A stretch of 64,000 bases of DNA from Rotaria sordida (Eukaryota; Rotifera; Eurotatoria; Philodinida; Philodinidae), in contig CAJNOL010000750.1 in the NCBI GenBank assembly GCA_905250125.1, positions 41,778-105,777 on the forward strand. Direction: 5' to 3'. The translations under genes were made by a program, and so were the position numbers. Shown here piece by piece: positions 1 to 13,238 of this stretch (the first letter of the stretch is position 1; the number at the start of each line of letters is the position of its first letter). The notes below the pieces were generated by a model. The model did not search any database and had not been told where the DNA came from. It saw only the letters and a program-made list of their open reading frames with translations.

Positions 1-34
1 ATGATTTCTCTTGTCAATTCTCTTTTCATTTTAG

Positions 35-747
35 GTACACTTCGTCTTTGGCATTTACCCGATTGTATACAACTTAATGTATTTGAAACAAAAACATTTA
101 TATCATCTTCTAAACATTTATTTTATGGTTTGCCATCTACTACTTCTGAAGATAATGAATTATCATTAGATTCTTCACAAATTAATTATTCAATATGGAA
201 AATGGATATTGCTTCATGTCGTTTAATAAATTCTAATATGACAGATGTTTTTATTGCTTTATCAATTTACATATATCGAACACATTCAATATATTTAACA
301 ACTTTAGAAAATCTTGAAAAATCAACAAATAAACAATATAAATTAACATTTAATTCAAAATATGGTACAATTATAGATTATTGTTTTTCATCAAAAGAAT
401 TTATATCAACATTACAATGTAATTTATATATATTATTTGATAGTAATATATTACTTAAAATAAATATTATTCCATTATTATCATCATCATATGATAAAAA
501 TGAAATATTAGAAAATGATACAACAATAAGTACAATAATAAATACAAATGAATTTAATTTCATAAATAATATAACTTCAAATGAAATAATATTTAAACAA
601 TTATTTAAAATACGTGGAAAACCAGGTGATAGTTCATATTATAAACGTAAAAATGAACGTATTGAACAACAAGAAGAAAAACGAAAAAGAAAAAATCAAG
701 TATCAACACAATTTCAAGAAAAAGTTGCAATTAATGATAATGTTTAA
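35..747 (+). CDS. WDR4: WDR4 homologue, C-terminal exon (partial)
   Basis: Last exon of the non-catalytic WD-repeat subunit of the tRNA (guanine-N7) methyltransferase, partner of METTL1/Trm8 in making m7G46. A pyrimidine-rich acceptor (AG at 33-34) precedes a phase-1 exon opening with the WD-repeat motif GTLRLW, which matches the DGTLRLW strand of animal WDR4. The middle is a divergent beta-propeller blade region. The end carries the family tail: LFKIRGK followed by YYKRKNERIEQQEEKRKRK, comparable to the YLKKKEERLQQQLEKKQRR stretch of vertebrate WDR4. The stop is TAA at 745-747, with an AATAAA signal at 754-759. Upstream exons lie outside the window. Identification rests on the WD motif plus the basic coiled tail; another WD-repeat protein is possible but less likely. 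Confidence 0.8.
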
Positions 748-1728
748 AGTCAAAATAAACTTATTCCATTATAACCTGATGTTTCTGAGCTCATATTAAC
801 CCTACAAGAAGATTTCAGTCAGACTAGGAAATAACGTAAAACGACACATTTTTAAGTATTTAATAAAAAAACACTTGAGAGTCCTCGTGCTTTTTTTTTG
901 ATCAAAAACTCAATGTCAAGTTGAACATTTTGATAGTAATCACATTGAAATTCTTTGTTTTTGTTTAGTATAATGCAAAACACCAGTTTTCTCAATCCTA
1001 CCTGCTTACGACCTCTCTCTCAAACTTTGTCCGATTGGACTGAAATTTTTACCACAGATGCTTCGAAGTATTTTCCAGAAGTACATACAATCAGCTGTTT
1101 TCATTCTGCACTTTCCCATCCGAATTCATAACCTCTGAGTATTTCTCTCATCAAGAAAAACTTTCAGTCAGATTGAATAAAGTTTTGATGGAAGTTGTTA
1201 TGCACCATGATGCGATTCTATCAAAAGCTCTCTTGAAAATCTTTTCCTTGAACACATGTCTCCTTATTCCGCGTGCTCTATCTGTGTAGTAAAAATTTCA
1301 ATTTGATTAGGTGTATTCTCTTCGATTATCAGAAATGATCAAAAAAGACAGTGGGATACCTTTGAACAACGGAAATTTACTTTGAAATTCTTTTCGTATG
1401 AGCTAAATTTCAGTAAAACATTCACAAATCAACTACAAAAGTCTATATGGATGAATCTTTTTAGATTTTTTTCTGATCTTACCGATACTTTCTTGCCGAT
1501 CAAATATGAGTTCAAACCACAGGTTATAATTGGAGTCATTTTCGCGTAACTGAATTTTTGCTATATTCGTTTGATATAATCCACATAGAAGGTGTATTAG
1601 TGTGTTTTTATTCCATTCTATATTGTATTAATATGAAAGAATACAACTTGTTCTTTTTTTCGCTGTTATCTATGAAACACAATAAGATATTCTGACATTT
1701 TGTGATAACTCTTTTGTTTTTGTTACAG
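748..1728. other. intergenic, WDR4 to ACADVL
   Basis: About 1 kb without a convincing reading frame. The only clear items are the WDR4 poly(A) signal at its start and the splice acceptor (AG 1727-1728) three bases before the ACADVL ATG. The rest is AT-rich unique-looking sequence. Confidence 0.6.
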
Positions 1729-1731
1729 ATA

Positions 1732-4700
1732 ATGACTTCATCGTCGATTAAAAATGCATATCGACGTGTTCCTTCTTATGTAATTTTATTTAATCGATTA
1801 ATAATTTATCGAACTGCAACAACAGCATCATCTCCGATGACATCTGAATCATTAAAAAATCAACAAAAATCACAATCAAAAGAGAATAAAGAACATGATA
1901 AGACTAAAATAATTCGTCCAAAAACAATATCATCATCAAAAGATAAAATGATTCAAAATGATGAACAAGTACGAACATCAAATTCATTTGTTATGAATTT
2001 ATTTCGTGGTCAATTTTATCCTCATGAAATATTTCCATATCCTAATGTACTTAATGAAGAACAAAAAGATAATATTAAAATGCTTATTGATCCAATATGG
2101 AAATTTTTTGAAGAAAAAAATAATCCAACAAAAAATGATCAACTTGAAAAAGTATTCTATTCAATGATCAATTCATTAGTAAGAAAAAAAAGAATTGTTT
2201 TTTTTTTTTGTAACAGATTCCCAATGAAGTAATGAATGGTTTAAAAGAACAAGGACTATTTGGTATTCAAATTCCTGTTGAATATGGTGGTCTTGGTTTA
2301 ACAAATACTCAAGCAGCATGTCTTTTTGAAATTATCAGTGCTCATGATCTTAGTATTTCAATATGTACAGGTGCACATCAATCGATTGGTTTCAAAGGTA
2401 TACTATTATTTGGTACTGATACTCAAAAACGAAAGTATCTACCAAAATTAGCTACTGGTGAACATATTGCAGCATTTGCACTTACAGAACCAACAGGTAT
2501 GAGATTTCAATCAAAAAAAAATTCAATGTTTTCATTTTCTTTGAATTATTCGAAACAAACTTTAAGTGAGAATTTTTTCTCATTCATATTGTTGTCTGTT
2601 TTGTGTCAGACATTTTTGTACATATCGTACTATAAACAAAATCTAGCTATAACTCTGTATGAGAAGGCCTTGAAATTATTGTCTTTTGAGGATTTTTAAT
2701 ATCTCATTGGAGTCTACCTTATGTATAGAGTCCGAACTCAAAAGCGATTTTCAAATTGGGAAGGCTCTCTCTCTCAGACAGGTGAGTATCCGGCTGGGAT
2801 TGGTGCATATCTAGTCTACGGACTCTGGATACACGCTAAGCTCTACTTATATAGAACGTTATGTATTCTTTATTCCAATGATCTTTGAAATTTGCTTCTT
2901 GAATATATTATCAAATGATTTACTATAAATAACTTATAATTAAAAATTTCATGTATTTCAGCTGGAAGTGATGCTACTTCAATTAAAACAAAAGCTGAAT
3001 TATCATTCGATGGTCAATATTATATATTAAATGGTACAAAAATTTGGATATCAAATGGTGGTATTGCTGATATATTTACTGTATTTGCACAAGTACCAAC
3101 AATTGATGATAAAACAGGTCAAAAACAAAATAAAATGACAGCATTTATTGTTGAAAGAAAATTTGGTGGTCTTACAAATGGACGATCAGAAAAAAAGATG
3201 GGTATTAATGCATCAAATACAGCTCAAATTTTTTTTGAAGATTGTAAAGTTCCTGTACAAAATGTACTTGGTGGTGTTGGAAATGGATTTAAAGTAAGAA
3301 AAAGGAAAATAAGAAAATGAATTTAGTTTTTTTGTTTTATTATTTAAAGGTTGCTGTAAATATTTTAAATAATGGACGATTTGGTATGGTTGCTGGTTTA
3401 TCTGGAACAATGAAAATGGCTATTCAAAAATCGATTGTAAGTTTCTATTAAGAACATCTTCTCTTTTGATCGTTATAGAAATGAAAAGTTTTAATTGCAG
3501 TTTAGAATCTTACAAAAAATCTGACTTTATGAAGTTTCTAACATAAAAAAAAATTACGTTCTAGATCTTTCTTATTTAGTACATAATCTATACTAAATCG
3601 GTTATTTCATCGTCAAAATGTGTTGCATGAATTGAAAAGGCATCCTATTCTTTCGCATTTTTTCTAAAATCAGTTTTTGAAAAGAAAAATCGAAATTATC
3701 TTCCTGACACATCGACCGATTGAGCTAACATTTTTTTATTTTATAAAATTTGTATCAATCGAAAAATATCCAAAAAAAAATCAAGCCTTTTCAGGATGAT
3801 CTCAATACTTTGACTCTCATTTTACAATAGCTTAACATTTTTTAGAGAGAGAGAAACAAAGCTTACAATCCAATTGAGTCCTGATTGCCATATAAAGACG
3901 GATAAATTTCCGAATAATGGTGAACGGAACACTTCAGGTCAATTTTAGCCGTTGCATTTTCTATATCTCATAGAAGAAAGCATCCTGAAATTTCGAGTCT
4001 AGGACAATTTTTGTTCTACTCATTGTATAGGTGAACGAGAAATTAAATTTATTCCGTTTTATGTGCTAACACACCTTTTAACACTGTAGGAAGATTTGAG
4101 TTCCTTTAGGATGTGAGTAAAGGAAACACGCCCATCTACGCATACCCAATCGAAGCCTGAGGCGACTAATAGATGAACAATATGAAAGTCGTAGCATCTT
4201 GAAAAGTATATGAAAGTTAAATGAAATAAATTTAATTTCTTGTGAATTCTCACTCATCAAGATTAACGGTGCAACGGTAACGATCATTCATCGGTCCGCA
4301 TGGAAGGATTTTTTATAAAGGTTGACAAAAGTAAATCATAGTCAATGAATCCGAATCTGCAATCAGTTTCTCGAAATTCTTTACTTGTTTTGGTTACAAA
4401 AAAATCAGTTTTTTTGTAAAAAAAAAAAAAGAATGAATACCAAATTTCGAAAAGCCGATCGCAGATTCGAATTTCCTAACTCCGATTTATTTTCGTCAAC
4501 CTTTATAAACAAAAATCATTATTTTCTCAAAAAATCCTTTCTTTCGTGAGAACCGACTTGAACCGATAACCGTGCCTATGGTTATCGTCATCGTTGCATC
4601 TCTAATCGAGATCTATTTGCCTTGAAAGTTTCAAGATTTCTTATATAGCCGTTCTTGAAAAACTTTGGAAAGAGATACCTTAAGAAAATTAATAACATGT

Positions 4701-5659
4701 AGAAAATATTTAATAGAATTTTGCTAAAAATCGTCGTCAATTTGGTCGTACTATTGATACATATGGTAATATTCAAGAAAAACTTGTTCGAATGGAAATG
4801 CGACAATATGTTACTGAAAGTATAGCTTTTCTTTTGGCACAAAATATGGATCGAGGAATATCAGAATATCAATGTAAGAATTTGTTTTTGTTTTTGTTTT
4901 TGATTTTGATTTTATATTTATTGAATTAGAATTTTAGGTGAAGCAGCTATTGGAAAAATCTTTGCATCTGAATCAGCATGGTTTGTAGTTGATGAAGCAA
5001 TACAAATTCATGGTGGAATAGGTTTTATGAGAAGCATTTGTCTTGAACGTGTTTTACGTGATTTACGTATATTTCGAATATTTGAAGGTGCTAATGATGT
5101 TCTTCGTTTATTTATTGCTCTTACTGGTTTTCAATATGTTGGTTTACATTTACGTGAATTACAAAAAACAGTTAAATATTTTTATTTTAATATTATTGTT
5201 GGTGAAAGTTCAAAACGTTTACGTCGTGGTATTGGTATATCATCAGGTCCAAATATAAATGAATATATACATTCATCACTTCATCCATCAGGTTTACTTT
5301 TATCAAAATCTATTGATTATTTTGGTATAGTTATTGAACAACTTCTTATAAAATATGGTAAAGGAATTCGTGATGAACAATTTATTATTCATCGTATTGG
5401 AGATATAACTATTGATTTATATTCTATGGCAGTTTGTTTATCACGTTGTACACAATCATTTCAAAATCAGATATCATCAGCTATACATGAATCTAATTTA
5501 GTACGAATTTGGTGTGAAGAAGCTTATGAGAGAATTAATAATAATATAAATCTTATTCAAAATTCCGCTTTTATTGAAAGAACAAGATTAATGTCAGAAT
5601 TATCTGGAGAAATTATTGATAAAGAATCAACTGTTCCTGTACATCCATTGAGTTTTTGA
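1732..5659 (+). CDS. ACADVL: Very long-chain acyl-CoA dehydrogenase, mitochondrial (ACADVL), 6 exons
   Basis: FAD enzyme for the first step of mitochondrial beta-oxidation of long-chain acyl-CoAs. Exons: 1732-2178, 2217-2496, 2962-3293, 3350-3436, 4717-4873, 4938-5659; all junctions are GT-AG and in phase, giving 674 aa (vertebrate VLCAD about 655). The N-terminus is Arg/Ser-rich, fitting a mitochondrial targeting peptide. Recognisable blocks in order: [78 protein letters not shown] and [12 protein letters not shown]. The Glu of FEGAND (about residue 484) is the catalytic base. The C-terminal extension typical of VLCAD/ACAD9 is present, ending PVHPLSF. Exon 1 and exon 2 are separated by only 38 nt. 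The ATG was chosen because it follows a splice acceptor by 3 nt. ACAD9 is the main alternative; the motif matches favour ACADVL. Confidence 0.93.
4265..4580. repeat. Foldback (MITE-like) inverted repeat in ACADVL intron 4
   Basis: Imperfect inverted repeat. TTATAAAGGTTGAC at 4313-4326 pairs with the reverse complement around 4496-4508, and similarity continues inward (ATTCGAATCTGC-type block, TCGAAATT block) to a central TTACAAAAAAA / TTTTTTTGTAA stem near 4394-4420. Weaker similarity extends outward to an ACGGT block near 4273 and its complement near 4575. No clear target-site duplication was seen. It lies in the 1.28 kb intron between exons 4 and 5. Confidence 0.6.
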
Positions 5660-5989
5660 ACGATACTTTTTCTTTTTTAATGATTTATTTATATTTTCTT
5701 TTTTTCGAAAATTTATTTCTATTTTAAAGAAATAATTGAAGTACTTATTTTTATGTTATACATATATTCGGGCAGATTTTGAAAATAAATAAATATGTAT
5801 GTATTAATGAAATAATGAAAGAAAAATTTATCATATTCATATTTTTCTAATCGAAATTGAATAGTCACCCTGAAGATACGAGATAATTTTGTTCAGATTT
5901 TCGTATTCGATGACTAGCGCACTCTGTAACATTCTTTAGACGACTAGAGACGATCGGGGTCCAAAAATTTCTGATCCGAATCCGATTAA

Positions 5990-6404
5990 CCCTTTGAGTC
6001 CGGGATTATTTTTATATAGTATAAAGGACGCGATGGGTTGATAGGCGAATCAGCCCTACAAGAAGTTTTGGATTCGAAACCCCAACTATATTACACCAAA
6101 CGAAAGAGCTTAGTGAGTTGAGCATTTTTTGTGACGGAACTTGATCTTTTAAATGAAACCATGAAGAATTTTCAATAAACTAAATTGTAAAATTTCAGTC
6201 TTTTTAATCGTTGTCATGCTCGGAACTCTTCACGGTTTCATTTAAAAGGTCAGGTTCCGTCACAAAAAATGCTCAACTCGAGAAGCCCTTTCATTTGGTA
6301 TAATATAGTTGGGGTTTCGAATCAAAAAAATTTTATAGGACTGATTTGCCTACCGACCTCTCTCGTCCTTTTTACAACATAAAAATAATCATGGACTCAA
6401 TGGG
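5990..6404. mobile_element. piggyBac-type MITE with TTAA target duplication
   Basis: A 415-bp foldback bounded by TTAA at 5986-5989 and 6405-6408. Left end CCCTTTGAGTCCGGGATTAT; the right end read inward is CCCATTGAGTCCATGATTAT. Arms of about 170 bp pair almost to the centre, for example the block containing GTTGGGGTTTCGAAT and the block TGACGGAACNTGA...AAATGAAACC. CCC(T/A)TTGAGTCC termini with TTAA duplication are the hallmark of the piggyBac superfamily. There is no transposase frame, so it is non-autonomous. Confidence 0.82.
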
Positions 6405-6408
6405 TTAA

Positions 6409-6582
6409 GGAAGAACCCATAATTATCAGTAATTATAGATAACCTTAACCGCACAAATATCCTAAATACAAATATTCATGCAATTTATACTATTAAATAA
6501 CTAAAACATCATGTTTTTTAAAGGTATTCAGTGCACAAAATCCCAGGACGCACATGTGCGTCGCCCGGACCCAAAGGGTTAA
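6409..6582. mobile_element. Second piggyBac-type terminus beside the MITE
   Basis: Reading inward from TTAA at 6579-6582 the sequence is CCCTTTGGGTCCGGGCGACG, followed by a perfect 16-bp palindrome GACGCACATGTGCGTC at 6547-6562. This resembles a piggyBac terminal inverted repeat with a subterminal palindrome. It may be the true right end of an element whose left end is at 5990, or a separate solo end. A 15-bp hairpin (one mismatch) sits just outside at 6617-6646. Confidence 0.55.
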
Positions 6583-8786
6583 CAGACAATATTATAATGC
6601 TGTTAAATGAACTGGATCATTAGATGTATAATATATATCTAATGATTTCTTTGATATGATTTGCTTTTGATAATAAACATTCGTTTATCGTGTAAAACTT
6701 CCACTCAATATTTATTTCTTGGTTTTTCTAGTTGCTTTCATTCTAGTTCTATTAACACAAAATGATCATAATATTCTGAATTAGTGAAAATATCAAAATT
6801 TCTCTTTCGAAGCTATAATTGACATTGTAAATTGAGACTGACAAATAAAATGATATTCTTTGCATTTGAGCTTGTTGACATCAGAAAAGTTTTATTTTTA
6901 TTTTTTTAAATAGTTGTAATATTCACATGTTTTCTAAATAAGCTGTATTGATAGATAACATATATATGTACTGCTGACTTCTTATTATTCGAAGATACAA
7001 AATAACAATAAAGTATAACAAAGTCAAATATGTACTTTTCGTTTTCTATTTTTGAATATTGTTTGTCTGTATTATAGTATTCCCCATTTTGATGATAGAG
7101 AAGCCTTTTTCTTTTTCTTCAAACTTCATTACTCATTTTATTATTTATTTACACATCAAAGAAATATGAAAGTATATGTTAATGAATAATATGAAACAAA
7201 ATTTTTATCTTTCAATCTGTAGAGAATTATCAATATAAAAAAAGTCATGTTTGTGCATAAATCGATTGGTTGATTATACCGAATCAAATTGTTGAAGACG
7301 TAACGATACTAAGCGGAATCGTAAAAAACAACCGCTCAATAAAGATACATCTCAATAATGAACGGTGTATATATGTATGTTTTAATCTAAATAAACGAAT
7401 ATTAAATATGTGTGAATAAGAAAGTAGTAAAACAAAATGAAATATTGATTTAAAGAAAGAGAAAATGTATAGATAGTTTGTGTTGTAATAAAAGACATTT
7501 GAACATTTTGTTTTATTATTATTTTCACCCACCTGACTTTTTTTAATTTAAATAAGCTGATGCACTTGGTAAATTTATAAATAGTCAAACATTGAATCGA
7601 AAAAAAAAGAAGAAAAGTAATCTAGAGAATAACGTATGTTGCTATCGATTTCCATCTGTTTTCTTTTCTTCGTATTTTGTCTATGTTAAATGTATGAATT
7701 ATTGAAGAATGTGGCGCTTGATGAATCCATCAAATATAATTCAATCATCTTTTTTCTTTATTTTTTTCATTTTAAAATTGTTCAAGTGTAGATCTCGTAT
7801 ATGTTTGCAAAACTACCTTTTTTTTTTTCTTTTCTCTTTTGCCTATAAAAGAAAAAATAGAGGAAAAGAACAATGTAAGAGCTCTTCTCTCTCAAGTGTG
7901 ACGACAAGTAAAGTGATTAAATGCAAGGAAGTCAACAACACACATGAGAGAAGAAATTTTTTTTTTTCATTTCTAAATTGTCCATCATGTCTCTCTTTCG
8001 TACTGGTTTGTATCCATACGAGTTTATCGATAAGTGTTTTCTTTTATTTCCACTGTAACGATTTCCTTTTCTCGTTTTTTTTTTTTTTTGTCTTATTCTT
8101 ATGCATTCGAAGAACATTATACAATAAGTACAACATCAACCGTTTCGGCTCATGAATTTCAAACGAGTCAAAAAAAAAACAAGTGTATATTTAGAATGCA
8201 ATACAACAAAAAAAACTTTACACAACTAAAAATTAAAATGAATTTTTGCATTGTCACTGTCTACTTATCTGTTCGATGTGGAAATGAAAGGAAATTAAAA
8301 TATCGAGACATATGAACTAAAAACATTTCAAATGAATGTGAAATTCTACCAAATTCTTTTCTTCTTTAAAAGTGATAATTAGATTTGATAAAATATACCT
8401 TTTGTATGTATATGAGCACAAGACAAAAAAAAAAAAAGAAAAAGAAAAAAAAAAAGAACAAATGATGGAATAAAATATCTCATGGAGATTTGATCATCAA
8501 ATAATAAGCTAAACTTACTAATGTGAAATGATGAAATTGCATACTATATTTTTCTTTTCATATATGTAATGTTGTGTATGTGTATTTTGAAAGACGCAGG
8601 TAGCCGACTGTTGTGTTGAATGAAGGAGAGAATAGTTGTTACAGTAGAAGTATAGAGAAGAAAAAAAACCTGAGAGAAAATTATGAAAATGTTCGTTAAG
8701 AGTGTCTACACGTAGCAGTGCCTCGATCTCTTTTATTCTCTCTCTCTCTCTCTCTCTCAATGTACGATGCATTTTGAAATTCCATT

Positions 8787-8796
8787 NNNNNNNNNN
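8787..8796. other. Assembly gap (10 N)
   Basis: Ten consecutive N in the intergenic stretch before LEMD3, just after a (CT)n tract. The real gap size is unknown, and promoter or 5' UTR sequence for LEMD3 may be missing. Confidence 0.99.
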
Positions 8797-9575
8797 TCAA
8801 TCGCACAATATTTTTCTACTGCGGTTAGTATGTTTCTCTCTCTGCTTCTCTACTATATGATTTCTATCTTTATTTTAGAAGAGATTGAAAATGAATACAT
8901 CAAGGTATGAAACATTGTTGCAAGCAAATAAATTCATTTGACGTATGGCGACTTCTCTTTTTCTTTTTTTTCCCCACTCTTGATTTGTTTGTTTAAGACA
9001 ATGACATTTTCTTTTTTTTTCATTTTCAGAATATATGTTAGACGACGATAAAGACAAACAAGTATCATGGCAGCAACAATACTTTGTTTGCACATTCATT
9101 CGAACGAGTCATATGGAAATTTTCAATTGAATTCAATTTTTCTATAACTACATTTATATTTTTAATAATAAATTTTTTATTTTGATAAATATAATTAATT
9201 AATTTATTAAGAAAATACGAAACAAGAGAAAAAAAGGATGTGTAGAACAATGGATTATTCATAAAAATAACAGCAGAGCGAAACAAAAAAAGATTTTTAT
9301 TCTAAAGAAAAAAAACAAATGATGAAATTTTGTTTTTTTTTTCTGTAAATTAAAACGAAGTATAAAGAAACAAAAAAAAAAAGATATTTCAAGTAATTCA
9401 GATGTCACTTCAAGTATCATATTTTCTGATTGGTTGTTAATTTAACGAAAGATAATCAAGACATTGTTCAAAACATTCATTCTTTGTTGTGTAACGGTTT
9501 TTTTCGTATCTTCAATTTGTTGAAATTTCAGACAAACGTTTCTTTTGTAAGAGGTCCAAGAAGGAAAAAAAGAAC

Positions 9576-12500
9576 ATGCCTTTAACTGATCAACAATTAC
9601 GTCAAGAATTACTTAATTATGGTGAAACTGTTCCACCAATAACACAACGTAATCGTGAACAACTTCGTGCACGACTTGAACAACTTCGATCACGAACACG
9701 TTCACCAACTAAAAGTTCACCATCACGTACACGTGCTAATATATCGACAACAACACATTCACGACCTAAACATGGTTTAATTGAATTAAGTGATTCAGAA
9801 ACAGATACGTCATCTGCGGAATATTCTACATTACGTCGTCCAGGACGAGAAACACATATTCAAACACGTTCGATTGCTGTAGGACGAGATTCAGATCGAT
9901 CAAATACATTACCAATATCAACTGTAGCTGTTGATGTTGAACAATCAAGTAAGTATTTTTGTTATTAATTTATTATAAGATGTTGGAAATACAAAAAATT
10001 AAAGCAGAATTTTTTTTTATATGGTTAGATAGAGTGTGATGAGCTGATCAAAAATATTTATATATTTTAATTCGATTGGAATGAGTTTTTAGAAGAAAAA
10101 ATTTCAAAACTGAATCTAGGAAAGTTATTTATAAATACCTTTTTAATTTCGTATTTTCGGCACCTTATAAGGAATCTTGTTATTGATTTTTTTTTTAGTT
10201 GCTCGTCATCGTCGTGAAATTCAACAATTAATTGATTCAGCACGTGATAGAACTCGTGCTGCAAGTGCAAATATGTCTTCTGAACAATATGAACCATCGA
10301 AAACAATAACATCAACTCGTCCAAATTCAATGACATCATCTCGTTATACACCATCAATTAAAACTGATCTAAAAAAAATGATTAAACAACCATCATGGTT
10401 TAATCGTTTACGACAAACAATTGAATTATTTTGGAAAACAAATAAAAATGTTATTACAGATGTATTAAAAGCTTTATTTGTTGGTTTAATTCTTGCTTGT
10501 GGACTTATTGTTCTTAAAAATAAATTAGGTGATATTATTCCACGACATAAAGGTAAATTTGTTAATGAATTTTGTATTTAAGATTTTGGTTTTTTTTTTG
10601 TACTGATTGTAGGAATTACTTGTACTCCTGATAATGCGGTAAGATTTTTTGTTTGTTTATTTGTTTGTATAGTTGATAATACTGTATTTAAGACCGACTG
10701 TGATGATATGATACCAATAATTAATTCACTACGAAAACATCTTCAAATTCGACTTGGTGATTATGAAAAAAATGATTAAAAACAAATTTTTTTATATTTT
10801 GATTATATATCTTTTATTTTAAGGTGAAGTTGAATGTCGTTTTCGTCCAAAAAATGAACGTCATGTAACAAAACCTGAAATAAATAAATATTTAGATGAC
10901 AAAGTAATTTAAAATTAAATTCATTGATTTTTTTATATATATATATACAAAAAATTCATAGGGATTTAAATTTGAATCGAATTCTGAAGAACGATGGAAA
11001 ACATTAATTACTTATATATTCGAAAAACCAGTTGATGATATCTTGTAAGTTTATGTTATCTTTGAAAATAAGTAGAGATATACTGAGATTGTTAGGATTA
11101 AGATTGCAGGAAGATCTTTAAATATAAATATGCTTTTCGATTGAGATGATGTGCTTACAATGATCATGTCAATTGAAGTATTATCTTGACTTTGATTAGA
11201 AAAATTCGAGTTGAAAATGTTGAATTTACCAATCCTAAGAGATATATGCAACAAAAATAATAGTATCCATTTTTTTTTGAACTATTTAGAGTATTGAATA
11301 ATCAAAATGAACAAGTGCAAGATATTAATAGTGCACACAAATTAGCGGCAACAGAAGGAATTCATTCATTATTATGTCGTACTCGTAGAAGTGTTAATTC
11401 AGTAATGCAACATTTAGCTTGGCTTGTATTAGGTAATGAATTTTTTTTTGTTTCATTTAATTTTATAAATGATTAATCTTAATTTTTTTTTGTTTAGGTA
11501 CAACTGGTCTTCTAGCATTAGTTTGGTTTATTAAACGACGTTCAAAACAAAATGAAGAAAGTGAAAATACATATAAAAATTTTATAGAAAAAATTACTAA
11601 TTTACTTGAAAATCAATATGAAGAACATTTACATAATCCAGAAGTAAAACCATGGCTTGCTATAAGTCATATTCGTGATATGCTTATTCCAGTACAAGAT
11701 CGGTTAGTAATAATATATTCTTTTTTTTTTGTTTTCGTATATAAATTTTTTTTTTTGTAATATTTATTTAAGTAAACGTTTAAAAAATCTTTGGGAACGA
11801 GCTAAAAAACAAATAAGTGAACATGAATCACGTATACGTGCCGAATCACAATTAATACATGGTGAAGAATTTGAAGTTTGGCGATGGATACAACCACGTT
11901 CATCAAATCCATCACCAACAAGACAACAACGAACGGTTAATTAAAATGAACTTGAAATCTCTTTTTAAAATGAATCTATCTTTTGTTATTTTAGGAATCA
12001 CCACATAATTCAAATGAAGAAAGTTATGTTTATATGCCACCTGATGTTGGTCTTACAGAATGTCTTAAATTACGAAATTTCTTTGATCCAAATGGGTATG
12101 AATTATAATATAATGATGATGATCAGAGATCGTTGCGGAAGATTTATTTGCAAGAAAATAGTTGAATTTTGTAAAAGATGATTAAGGTCTTGTTGATCTT
12201 GGCTGGATCCAAAGTTTTATTTTTTTGTCGGATTCGGGTCCATAATTTTAATTTTTTTCGAGGTCGGATTCAACCTTTTATTTTTTGTTGGGCCCGATTA
12301 CACGTTTTTATGGACCCGCTGCTCCTCAGATGAGAAATACAGTAACAAGATATAACTGTACATTGAGCTTTTTTTTGAGATTAGCGAAAAAATAGCTGAA
12401 ATCTTGATCCTTCGTTTGTTCATGTACAGGTATTGATGGAAAAACTCTCGGGTTTGAACCCGACCGGATCCGGAGCCAGAAAAACATGGACCTGCAGCTC

Positions 12501-13004
12501 CCTAGTGGAAGGGTAAATGTTTGTAAAAAGTAGCGAAACTTACCATGACCCAGCTCTTCTACGACAGACGATCAAGCTATTCCTTCCTAATTGTTTTCAT
12601 TTTCGTAATTATAGTTTTATAATGTGTTCACCGTTGTTTTCTTAGAGAATACAAAAAAAAATTTATTTGAATTTTTCTTGTTTAGTGTTGCTGACGATGA
12701 TGAAATCGATCTAGTTGTTGATAGTATTCAAAATCGTTGTGCAACAGTTAAAAGAATTGAACATATTGGTATACATTCAATATTTGTTTACTTGAAATTT
12801 TCATCAAGAGAAGCAGCTGCTCAAGGTTTTCATTTACTTAATAATTGGAAATATCATGGTAAAGAAAATTTTTGTTTTAAAAAACAACAGAAAATTTTTT
12901 TTCTTGTGATTTTTATTTAAGGCCGTCAAATTATTGCAAAATACCTTCGTCTTGAACGATATCATGAACATTTTCCTGAAGCTCTCGAGAGTAGTTCAAC
13001 ATAA
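9576..13004 (+). CDS. LEMD3: LEMD3/MAN1-type inner nuclear membrane protein, 12 exons
   Basis: Inner nuclear membrane LEM protein; family members bind BAF/chromatin through LEM and, for MAN1, restrain R-Smads. Exons: 9576-9948, 10199-10552, 10613-10638, 10693-10756, 10824-10903, 10962-11044, 11290-11432, 11498-11702, 11773-11935, 11995-12095, 12686-12858, 12922-13004; all GT-AG and in phase, 615 aa. Residues 1-40 form a LEM domain (LTDQQLRQELLNYG, VPPITQRNR). An Arg/Ser-rich nucleoplasmic linker follows, then TM1 about 213-230 (ALFVGLILACGLIVL), a lumenal MAN1 domain with Cys residues, TM2 about 367-386 (HLAWLVLGTTGLLALVWFI), a winged-helix region, and an RRM-like domain at about 531-605 (VYLKFSSREAAAQGFHLLN). 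The C-terminal RRM separates it from LEMD2. An acceptor AG at 9530-9531 lies 44 nt before the ATG. Confidence 0.92.
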
Positions 13005-13238
13005 TTAAATCAATTGTAGTATCGTGTCGCTCGTTTTTTTTTTTGTCTTTTTGTTCGTGTTGTTGTTATTTTGTATTCCGGAAAACTACTCTATGATGTA
13101 TTTGGATGAAAATTTTCTCTTCCTTCGTTTGTCTTAGAGTCTCTCTCAGAAGGAGGACATAATGAAATATATAAAAAAAAAAAAAAGGTTATACTTTCTT
13201 CTCTTTTTTTTTGTTTTTTTTTACACTGTTATTACATA

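Larger units (their letters stand above)
5660..9531. other. 3.9 kb intergenic region, ACADVL to LEMD3
   Basis: No supported gene. Holds the ACADVL poly(A) signals (AATAAA 5784-5789), a piggyBac-type MITE (separate entry), AT-rich sequence, poly-A and (CT)n tracts near 8425-8460 and 8737-8758, and an assembly gap. A TATA-like CTATAAAAG lies near 7841-7849 but no coding exon follows it. Open frames at 7709-8155 and nearby are low-complexity F/S/K-rich translations of homopolymer runs. Confidence 0.6.

Noticed and set aside
1702..1731. Earlier in-frame ATG for ACADVL
   Set aside because: It is upstream of a strong splice acceptor (AG 1727-1728), so this segment is removed or never in the mature mRNA.
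7709..8315. Open frames of 93-148 codons before LEMD3
   Set aside because: Translations are F/S/K-rich products of poly-T/poly-A runs with no domain features.
12449..12462. CGGGTTTGAACCCG looks like a tRNA T-arm/B box
   Set aside because: It is a near-palindrome with no A box, acceptor stem or anticodon arm around it; it lies in a LEMD3 intron with repeat-like CCGGATCC sequence.
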